A stretch of 7,235 nt of DNA, taken from the NCBI GenBank assembly GCA_016795255.1, contig JAEUIB010000418.1:1-7235 (forward strand), read 5' to 3'. Made by a program: the position numbers and the translations under genes. This DNA is from Planctomycetota bacterium. Lineage in GTDB: Bacteria > Planctomycetota > B15-G4 > JADJEK01. Of the stretch, positions 1 to 5,895 are shown in pieces (position 1 is the first letter of the stretch; the number at the start of each line of letters is the position of its first letter). The notes below the pieces were generated by a model. The model was not told the origin of the DNA. It worked only from the letters and a program-made list of their open reading frames with translations, and did not search any database.

Positions 1-1776
1 CCGTTGTCCGACGAGCGCCTCGTACATGTTGCGCAGCAGCTCGTAGTCCTTGTCGGCCTTACAGGTCGCCTTGACCAAGTAGCCGGCGACGCGGTCGATG
101 TTCTTCAAGCCGAGCGCGGTCGCCTCGACGCCGTCCGAGCCGAGGTCTTCGGTCTGCGCCGACGGATCGAGGAACGGGTTCGGATCGGAGAAGCGCAGCA
201 CCGGGTCGGCGACTTGGCGCGACACGATCTTGTGCAGCTCCGCGCGCTCTTGTTCCGGCGTCAGGCCGGCGGCGAACTCGCGATAACCCCACTCGACGGC
301 GAAGTAGTCGTACGGGCCGATCTTCGGGATCAGCCGCGCGCCGTCGCCGGGCTGGGCGACGTAGTTGAATCGCCCGTAGTCCATGATCGACGCCTCGCAA
401 CCCCACTTCTCGGTGAAGTCCTTGCTGCGCAACTGCTCGACGGTGAACGCCGAACTCGCCTTCATGTTGTGGGGGAAGCCGAGCGTGTGCCCGACCTCGT
501 GCGCGACGATGTACGCGAGCAGTTCGCCGAGCAGATCGTCCGGCAGCGGCAGCGACTGCGCGCGCTCGTCGTTCGGCGAGGCCTGGACGAAGTACCAATC
601 GCGCGCGAGCTTCAGCACGTTGTGGAAGATCTGGATGTCGGCCTCGAGGATCTCGCCGGTGCGCGGATCGTGCACGTGCGGGCCGTACGCGTTCTCGACG
701 ACCGACGGCATCCAGCGGATCGACGAATAGCGCGCGTCCTCGGCGTCCCAGTCCGGGTCTTCCTGCGGCGACGGCGCGTCCTTCGCGAGGATCGCGTTGC
801 GGAAGCCGGCCGCTTCGAACACCGGCTGCCACATCTCGATGCCCTTCTTGACCCAGGGCTTCCACTTGTCCGGAACCTCGCGACCGACGTAGTAGACGAT
901 CGGCTTCGTCGGCTCGGACACCGCGGCGTTCTTGTCGCGCTTCTCGAGTCGCCAACGATTGACGTAGTTGACGCGCTCGACGCCTTGCTCCTGCGACGCG
1001 TAGTCGAGGAAGCCGACCGTGAAGAAGCCGACGCGCGAGTCGTACTCGCGCGGCTTCATCGGCTGCAGCGGCAGGCGGACCATCGAATGGTGGATCAGCG
1101 CCGTCAGCGCGGTCTGCGGCGGACCCCAGTCCATGGTCTCGAAATCGAAGCCGCCCTTGTTGACGCGATACGTCATCAGGACCTTCGTCTCGATGTTCTC
1201 GGGGAACGACTTCACCGATTCGATGAAGCTCTTGCCCGGGTCGGCGCCCTGCGCGTTGAACGCCGCGCGCGCCGAGAACTCCGTGATGTCGCCCTTGAAC
1301 ACGTCGGTGACGTCGATGACCGGGGCCTTGTCCTTGCCCCACGCCTTCACCGGGAACAGCGCGATGATCGGAGCGATCGAGATCGCTTCGATCGCCTTCT
1401 TGATCGAGTCGGTGGTGTCCGCGCGCACCGAGTAGCGCACGTCGCGTAGCAGCACTTTGTCGTCGCGCAGTTCGAAGCGGACGATGCGCTCCGCGGCCGG
1501 CGTGCCGCCGTAGCCGGAGCCGGCTTGCGTGCCGGCGATCTGCACCAGCCACAGGAAGTCGTGGCCGAGCTCCGCCGCCGGGATCTCGTACAGGATGCGA
1601 TCGTCGATGCGGTGGACGAGGAACACGCCGGGATCCGACGCCGCGTCCTTCGTGACGATCTCTTCGTACGGCTTGACGTCACCCTTCTTCTTGTCTTGGG
1701 CGAGCGCCGACGACGCGCAAGCGATCGCGACGGTCCACACACACACGCCGCGAACGAGCGGATGCACTGGCAGCAC
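1..1776 (-). CDS. Exported zinc-dependent metalloprotease, DUF5118/DUF5117/DUF4953 type (C-terminus off the left edge)
   Basis: This is a secreted or surface zinc endopeptidase of the metzincin fold; its substrate is unknown. The window holds 592 codons and the frame runs open through the left edge, so the C-terminal part of a family usually around 800-900 residues is missing. The start is a GTG at 1776 with AGGAG six bases upstream. An in-frame TAA lies at 1828-1830 and no ATG lies between. Residues 1-26 form a signal peptide ending ALA before QDKKKG. A short DUF5118-like segment (about 33-75) and a DUF5117-like domain (about 80-290) follow. The DUF4953-like catalytic domain begins near 310. 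Its zinc site is H426-E427-V-G-H430-T-L-G433-F-P-H436 (HExxHxxGxxH), and a Met-turn-like SIMDY has M465, so the enzyme should be active. The gene lies downstream of, and codirectional with, an M16 protease but has its own promoter-like sequence. Family membership is clear from motifs; domain borders are approximate. Confidence 0.9.
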   Translation of the reverse strand, partial: MLPVHPLVRGVCVWTVAIACASSALAQDKKKGDVKPYEEIVTKDAASDPGVFLVHRIDDRILYEIPAAELGHDFLWLVQIAGTQAGSGYGGTPAAERIVRFELRDDKVLLRDVRYSVRADTTDSIKKAIEAISIAPIIALFPVKAWGKDKAPVIDVTDVFKGDITEFSARAAFNAQGADPGKSFIESVKSFPENIETKVLMTYRVNKGGFDFETMDWGPPQTALTALIHHSMVRLPLQPMKPREYDSRVGFFTVGFLDYASQEQGVERVNYVNRWRLEKRDKNAAVSEPTKPIVYYVGREVPDKWKPWVKKGIEMWQPVFEAAGFRNAILAKDAPSPQEDPDWDAEDARYSSIRWMPSVVENAYGPHVHDPRTGEILEADIQIFHNVLKLARDWYFVQASPNDERAQSLPLPDDLLGELLAYIVAHEVGHTLGFPHNMKASSAFTVEQLRSKDFTEKWGCEASIMDYGRFNYVAQPGDGARLIPKIGPYDYFAVEWGYREFAAGLTPEQERAELHKIVSRQVADPVLRFSDPNPFLDPSAQTEDLGSDGVEATALGLKNIDRVAGYLVKATCKADKDYELLRNMYEALVGQR

Positions 1777-1782
1777 GAGCGA

Positions 1783-1787
1783 CTCCT
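1783..1787 (-). promoter_or_regulatory. Ribosome binding site fixing the GTG start of the metalloprotease
   Basis: Read on the minus strand this is AGGAG, separated by six bases (TCGCTC) from the GTG at 1776-1774. It decides the start. The next in-frame GTG, at 1767, would be 15 bases from the Shine-Dalgarno sequence, and no in-frame ATG exists downstream of the TAA at 1828-1830. Confidence 0.75.
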
Positions 1788-1824
1788 GATCCGGCCTGGG
1801 AAGTCGAAACGACGAAGGCGGGAC

Positions 1825-1852
1825 ACGTTACCAGTCGCGCGCCGAACTCGAA
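1825..1852 (-). promoter_or_regulatory. Putative promoter of the metalloprotease gene
   Basis: On the minus strand a TAACGT (-10-like, 1830-1825) lies 16 bases downstream of TTCGAG (-35-like, 1852-1847). Transcription would begin about 40 bases before the GTG start. The site sits between the hairpin that follows the M16 gene and the ribosome binding site, which is where a promoter is expected. The match to a sigma-70 consensus is partial and judged by eye. Confidence 0.35.
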
Positions 1853-1888
1853 GGTGGCGAGGCTACGGGACGCGATCGAGAGAACGAA

Positions 1889-1925
1889 CACGGGCCGACG
1901 ACCTCGTGGAGATCGTCGGCCCGTG
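1889..1925 (-). terminator. Rho-independent terminator-like hairpin after the M16 gene
   Basis: Arms at 1889-1901 and 1913-1925 are perfect 13-bp inverted repeats (CACGGGCCGACGA paired with its complement) around an 11-base loop. On the minus strand the hairpin begins 53 bases after the M16 stop codon. It is followed by a pyrimidine-rich TTCGTTCTCTCG rather than a pure U run. The stem is long, GC-rich and outside coding sequence. Termination of the M16 transcript is the simplest reading. A role as an RNA-stability hairpin cannot be excluded because the U tract is weak. Confidence 0.65.
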
Positions 1926-1978
1926 GAGTTCTGCGCGGTCCCGCACCGTCTCGACGACGGGCTGCCTGCTGCGTCGCG

Positions 1979-4822
1979 TCAGTTGGCCGGAGCGGCCGGC
2001 ACGACCGTCAGCGACGACGCCTTGTCGCGCGTCAGGTACTGCGCGGCGAGCTTCGACATCGTCGCGCCGTCGATCGCCGTGTAGTCGGCCTCCGCGGTCG
2101 CGACTTCGGCCAACGCGCTCGGGCGGTGATGCAGCGCGGCCAGCGTCTGCGCCCAGAACGCGTTCTGACGCTGCTGGTCGCGCAGCGCGGCGAGCAACGG
2201 CACGCGCAGACGCTCGACCTCGTCGTCGGTGACGCCGTCCTTCGCGAGCTTCTCGGCGGTCGCGAGGCACGCTTCGAGCAGATCCTTCGCCTTGCTCGGG
2301 TCGCCTTCGGCCTGGATCGAGACCGTGCCGGCGTCCTTGTAGACGAGGGTCGCCTGCGCCGACGCGCGCGGCGAGTAGCTCGCCCCGAGGCGCTCGCGCA
2401 CTTCGAGTCGCACGCGGTCGTTCAGCACGCGACCGAGGAAGCCGATCTGCCGGCGGATCTTCGCGTCGAATCCGTCGGGAGCCGGCCACTGGACGTGGAC
2501 CAACGCCTTCGGGATCTCGGTCGGGATCGATTCCTCCATGTGGACGCCGGTCTTCATCGCCGGCACGGTGCGCAGCGCGGTGTCGTCGGCCGGAGCGTCA
2601 CGCTTCGGCAGCCGACCGATCGTGCGCGCCGCGGCCGCGACGACGTCGTCGGCGACGACGTCACCGACCACGCAGACCGTGAACGGCGCGCGCGCGAGCT
2701 GCGGCTCGAGCCATGCCTTCACGCGGTCCATGCCGATCGCGTTGACCTCGTCGAGCGTCGGCATCTTGAAGCGCCAGTCGCCGCCGAACAGCGCGGGCAG
2801 GAACTTCTGCGTCATCGGGCCGGTCGGCTGGACGCGCATCATTTCGTAGAGCTGCGGGATCTGCTTGCGGAAGCGATCGAGCGCCGTTTCGCGCCAGCTC
2901 GGATGCTCGAGGTACGCGCTCATCAGTTCGAACTGGAACAGCAGATCCGCGGCGGTCGTCGCGCCACCGAACGTGAACGCGTCTTCCGACACGTCGAAGC
3001 CGACGCCGACGACGCGCCCGGCGGTCAGCCGGCGCAGTTCGTCTTCGTCGTGCTCGGCGACGCCGGTGCTGCCGTACGCCTCGCCGGCGACCATGCGCAG
3101 CGCCGCGTCGCCGGCGGTCAGCCCGCCGTGACCGAGCAATCCGACGACCATGACCTGGGCCTTCTTGAAGTCGGTCGCGTGCACATGCAGACGCACGCCG
3201 TTCTCGAACGTCACGTGGCGGATCGGACGATCCGCGTCGACGACGTCGGACGCGATCGCGCCCTTCTCGTCGGGCTTCGACGCGTAGGCGAACGCCTCGA
3301 CCGAGATCTTCTCGCCGGCTTCGACGTCGACCTTCTGGCTGTCCTCGTACGCGGCCTTCAGCGTCGCGCCGCCGTCCGCGCCGAGATCGAGACCGCCGAG
3401 CGCGGTGATCGACAGCGTGCCCTCGGACCAAGCCTTGCGGATCGCCTCGGCGCATTGCGCGACCGTGACCTTGCGGATCGCCGGGCCGAACAGTTCGCGG
3501 TCGAACGCCGCGGTGGTGGGCACCGAGCGTTCCTCGGCCGCGTTCATCAGCTCGTTCGCGTACGACAGCGACGAACGGGTCGCCTCGCGCGTGACGCTCT
3601 CGTCGAGGTCGCGCAGCATGTCGGCGCGCAGCTCTTCGAGCTCGGCGTCCTGGAAGCCGAACTTCAACGCGCGACGCAGCTCTTGTTCGGCCTGCGCCAT
3701 CGCCTCACGCCACTTGGACGGTTCGGCGACGACGCTGAGCGTCTCGGCCGCGGCGGCGCGCAGCATGTCGCCGTCGCTGACGCTCGCCGACAGGAAGGCG
3801 GCTTCCTTCTGCCGCGCGAGCTTGTTCAGGCGCAGGTTGACCATGCCGTGCGCGAGGTCGAGCGGCAGGTCGCGCAGCGCGTTCGACTTCGTCGCCGGTT
3901 CGTCGACGTATTCCTTCATCCGCGCGATCGAGATCGACACGGTCGGGATCTCTTGGTGGTACAGCGCGAAGAAGCCGTCCGCGAACGTCGGCTTGCCCAT
4001 CGCCGGCTCGGGCAGCGGTTCGCTCTCCGGCACCTTCATGCTGCTGAACAACTCGCGGATCAGCGGCTCGGGATCGAAGTCCCCGAGGTCGCCGACGACC
4101 GCGACGGTCACGGACTCGGGCCGATACCAGCGCGACCAGAACGCGCGCACCGACTCGGCCGAGAACGCGTCGCGCGCGGCCTTCGTGCCGATCGGCAAGC
4201 GCACCGCGAGACGAGTCCCGTCGAATTGCCGCGTCAACGCTTGCTCGAACAGCCGACCGGCGGCCGACTCGCGCTCGCGCTCTTCGCCGTCGATGACGCC
4301 CTTCTCGGCGTCGACTTCCTTCTGCGTCAGCAACAGGCCGTCGGCGAAGTCGCGGAACACCGTCAGGCCTTCGCGGATCAACTGCGGATCCGACGTCGGC
4401 AGGTCGAGCATGTACACGGTCTCGGAGAACGACGTGTGCGCGTTCGTGTGCGCGCCGAAGTCGAGACCGCGACGCTGCAGCCACTCGACCAGCGTGCCCG
4501 GCGGGAAGTTGGTGCTGCCGTTGAACGACATGTGCTCGAGGAAGTGCGCCATGCCGCGCTCGGATTCCTCTTCGGCCAAGCTGCCGACGTCGAAGTGGAT
4601 GCGCAGGTAGCAGCGCTGCTTCGGCTCCGCGTTCTTGACCCACGCGAAGCGGACGCCGTTCTCCAGTGCGCCGAACTTGATCGCCGGATTCACCGGCAGG
4701 TCGGACGTCTCGTGCTCCCAGACGCGCGGCTTGCCGCGGCGACTGGCCGCGTCGTCCGCGGCGTGAAGGATCGAGACGAGCGCGAGGCCCGCGGACAGGA
4801 ACAGCACGAGACGCTTCGACAT
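1979..4822 (-). CDS. Exported M16-family zinc peptidase (pitrilysin/PqqL-like), complete
   Basis: This 947-residue two-half M16 peptidase probably cleaves peptides or small unfolded proteins outside the cytoplasm. I start it at the ATG at 4822, which has CGGAG five bases upstream and opens a signal peptide (MSKRLVLFLSAGLALVSILHA, cleavage near residues 21-22). The frame stays open upstream to 4945, but those 41 residues are not signal-like. The inverted zinc motif HFLEH is at 93-97 (H93 and H97 ligands, E96 catalytic), with the likely third ligand E173 in AEKGVI. The first M16 C-terminal-type domain starts near 232 (WYRPESVTVAVVGD). A second half follows from about 533, with another VCVVGD near 716. 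R809 and Y816 in RERLGASY match the conserved Arg/Tyr pair of pitrilysins. The second half lacks a zinc motif, as is normal. Its length fits PqqL-type periplasmic proteases. A terminator-like hairpin follows it. The exact substrate cannot be read from sequence. Confidence 0.95.
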   Translation of the reverse strand: MSKRLVLFLSAGLALVSILHAADDAASRRGKPRVWEHETSDLPVNPAIKFGALENGVRFAWVKNAEPKQRCYLRIHFDVGSLAEEESERGMAHFLEHMSFNGSTNFPPGTLVEWLQRRGLDFGAHTNAHTSFSETVYMLDLPTSDPQLIREGLTVFRDFADGLLLTQKEVDAEKGVIDGEERERESAAGRLFEQALTRQFDGTRLAVRLPIGTKAARDAFSAESVRAFWSRWYRPESVTVAVVGDLGDFDPEPLIRELFSSMKVPESEPLPEPAMGKPTFADGFFALYHQEIPTVSISIARMKEYVDEPATKSNALRDLPLDLAHGMVNLRLNKLARQKEAAFLSASVSDGDMLRAAAAETLSVVAEPSKWREAMAQAEQELRRALKFGFQDAELEELRADMLRDLDESVTREATRSSLSYANELMNAAEERSVPTTAAFDRELFGPAIRKVTVAQCAEAIRKAWSEGTLSITALGGLDLGADGGATLKAAYEDSQKVDVEAGEKISVEAFAYASKPDEKGAIASDVVDADRPIRHVTFENGVRLHVHATDFKKAQVMVVGLLGHGGLTAGDAALRMVAGEAYGSTGVAEHDEDELRRLTAGRVVGVGFDVSEDAFTFGGATTAADLLFQFELMSAYLEHPSWRETALDRFRKQIPQLYEMMRVQPTGPMTQKFLPALFGGDWRFKMPTLDEVNAIGMDRVKAWLEPQLARAPFTVCVVGDVVADDVVAAAARTIGRLPKRDAPADDTALRTVPAMKTGVHMEESIPTEIPKALVHVQWPAPDGFDAKIRRQIGFLGRVLNDRVRLEVRERLGASYSPRASAQATLVYKDAGTVSIQAEGDPSKAKDLLEACLATAEKLAKDGVTDDEVERLRVPLLAALRDQQRQNAFWAQTLAALHHRPSALAEVATAEADYTAIDGATMSKLAAQYLTRDKASSLTVVPAAPAN

Positions 4823-4895
4823 GACGGCTCCGGAAGGCGGGGTGGCTGACGCGTCGAGACGCGCCGCGACCCGGGCGAAGGGGCGGAATCGGGGG

Positions 4896-4924
4896 AGACT
4901 ACAGCACGGACCGCGGCCCCAGAA
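4896..4924 (-). promoter_or_regulatory. Putative promoter of the M16 protease gene
   Basis: On the minus strand TAGTCT (-10-like, 4901-4896) is 17 bases downstream of TTCTGG (-35-like, 4924-4919). This predicts a 5' leader of roughly 65 bases before the ATG at 4822. It lies in the 179-bp divergent region shared with the plus-strand hydrolase gene. The -35 match is weak. Confidence 0.35.
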
Positions 4925-4987
4925 GGTCTCGGGCGCGCGTCGCACGGGGAACGGATACGGAACGGAACGCCGAACGTTGCAGGCTGC

Positions 4988-4993
4988 TATGTT
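4988..4993 (+). promoter_or_regulatory. Putative -10 element directly before the hydrolase start
   Basis: TATGTT fits the TANNNT pattern and ends eight bases before the ATG at 5002. Transcription from here would begin at or next to the start codon, so the mRNA could be leaderless. This agrees with the absence of any Shine-Dalgarno-like sequence in CCCCGCCC just before the ATG. No good -35 is visible; the bases 17 upstream are GAACGC. Confidence 0.3.
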
Positions 4994-5001
4994 CCCCGCC
5001 C

Positions 5002-5757
5002 ATGACGGCCCGGTCCGAGCCGCTGCGCATCGTCACCTGGAACATCCACAAGGGAATCGGCGGCGTCGACCGACGCTATCGCCTCGAGCGCGTCGTCGAC
5101 ACGATCCTGCCGTTGCGCCCCGACGTCGTGCTGATGCAAGAGGTCGACGAAGGCGTGCCGCGGTCGCGCGGCGAGCGGCAGGTCGATCTGATCGGCGACG
5201 CCATCGGTCTCGAACACCGCATCTACGTCCCGCACAAGACGCTGACGCTCGGCCATTACGGCAACGCGATCCTGTCGCGCTTCCCGCTCGAGCACACCGG
5301 CAAACTCGACTTGAGCAAGCGCTTACGCATCAAGCGCGCCGCGCTGCATGCGCGGATGTCGGTGCCGCTGTCGCAGACCGGGCGCAAGCACATGCACCTG
5401 TGGGTCTACAACGTCCATCTCGGTCTCGAGGAATGGGAGCGCCGCCGCCAACTCCGGCAGGTCCTCGACTGGCACGCCGCGCATCATCCGACGTGCCCCG
5501 ACACCGCGGTGCTGGTGGGCGGCGACTTCAACGACGTCTGGAACAGCCTCGGCAAGAACGTGCTCGAGCCCGAGGGCTTCCGCGGTCAGCGCGCCCGAGC
5601 GCTGACGTTTCCGGCGTTCAAACCCCTGCGACCATTGGACGCGGTGTTCGTCCGTGGGCCGATCCATCTCGACAGCGTCCGCGCGATCCGCGACGGCGAG
5701 GCGGCGCGGGCGTCCGACCATCTGCCGTTGCTCGCGCTGCTCGATCCGATCGGGTGA
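5002..5757 (+). CDS. Endonuclease/exonuclease/phosphatase-superfamily hydrolase
   Basis: This complete 251-residue protein belongs to the metal-dependent phosphodiesterase/phosphomonoesterase superfamily (PF03372 type). Its motifs are in the usual order: TWNIHKG with N14, the metal-binding E47 in LMQEVDE, YGNAILSR at 86-93, YNVHLGL with N137 and H139, GGDFND with D175 and N177, LDAVFV with D213, and ASDHLP with D239 and catalytic H240. All expected catalytic residues are present. It has no signal peptide or membrane segment, so it is probably cytoplasmic. The TWNIHKGIGG opening resembles the YbhP-like group. Members act on DNA, RNA, phosphoinositides or other phosphodiesters, and the sequence does not say which. 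The start rests on motif position, since no Shine-Dalgarno sequence precedes it; an ATG at 4989 is out of frame. It is divergent from the M16 gene and 138 bases ahead of the flavoenzyme gene. Confidence 0.9.
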   Translation: MTARSEPLRIVTWNIHKGIGGVDRRYRLERVVDTILPLRPDVVLMQEVDEGVPRSRGERQVDLIGDAIGLEHRIYVPHKTLTLGHYGNAILSRFPLEHTGKLDLSKRLRIKRAALHARMSVPLSQTGRKHMHLWVYNVHLGLEEWERRRQLRQVLDWHAAHHPTCPDTAVLVGGDFNDVWNSLGKNVLEPEGFRGQRARALTFPAFKPLRPLDAVFVRGPIHLDSVRAIRDGEAARASDHLPLLALLDPIG

Positions 5758-5786
5758 CGGGCCGCGGCGAGATCTCGATCCTCGAA

Positions 5787-5807
5787 GGTCGGTCCGCGTG
5801 GACGACC
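5787..5807 (+). terminator. Weak hairpin after the hydrolase gene
   Basis: GGTCGGTCC pairs with GGACGACC around a GCGT loop with one bulged G, starting 29 bases after the hydrolase stop. The following bases, GTCGTGTTCCC, are only mildly U-rich. It may end or attenuate transcription before the flavoenzyme gene, but short hairpins like this are common by chance in GC-rich DNA. Confidence 0.2.
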
Positions 5808-5832
5808 GTCGTGTTCCCGACGTCGAGCCCAT

Positions 5833-5871
5833 CGTCGCACCGCGTGCGTCGGCGCGATCGTCCTGTAGCCT
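5833..5871 (+). promoter_or_regulatory. Putative promoter with an overlapping operator-like palindrome, before the flavoenzyme gene
   Basis: A TAGCCT (-10-like) at 5866-5871 lies 24 bases before the ATG at 5896. Upstream, CGTCGCAC (5833-5840) and GTGCGTCG (5844-5851) form an inverted repeat of 8-bp arms with one mismatch and a 3-base centre, covering the expected -35 position at 5843-5848. That placement suits a repressor site. Ligand-responsive TetR- or MarR-type regulators are common on aromatic-CoA degradation genes, but no regulator gene is visible here and the link is inference. Confidence 0.3.
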
Positions 5872-5895
5872 GCCGCGGTCGTTCGAGGAGCCACC

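Noticed and set aside
1374..1398. Dense GATCG/CGATC repeats with local dyad symmetry
   Set aside because: They lie inside metalloprotease coding sequence and are explained by Ile-Glu/Ala-Ile codons (ATC, GCG, GAA/TCG). No conserved structure is implied.
4..1449. A 481-codon plus-strand open frame antisense to the metalloprotease
   Set aside because: Low-complexity, Arg/Val/Leu-rich translation with no motif. The minus strand carries the intact HExxHxxGxxH protein in another frame.
59..1552. A 497-codon minus-strand open frame overlapping the metalloprotease
   Set aside because: It is a shifted frame of the same strand with an Arg-rich, motif-free translation. The true frame is open to the left edge and gives the DUF5117/DUF4953 protein.
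2126..4849. A 907-codon plus-strand open frame exactly antisense to the M16 protease gene
   Set aside because: It is very rich in Arg, Leu, Asp and Val, has no recognisable motif, and covers a gene with a complete family fit. Long antisense open frames are expected where codons end in G or C.
4823..4945. A 41-residue N-terminal extension of the M16 frame starting at 4945
   Set aside because: The extension is Arg/Pro/Ala-rich and would bury the signal peptide that begins at the ATG at 4822, which also has a Shine-Dalgarno sequence. It also overlaps the likely promoter.
4989..4991. An ATG 13 bases upstream of the hydrolase start
   Set aside because: It is out of frame with the hydrolase and forms part of the TATGTT element.
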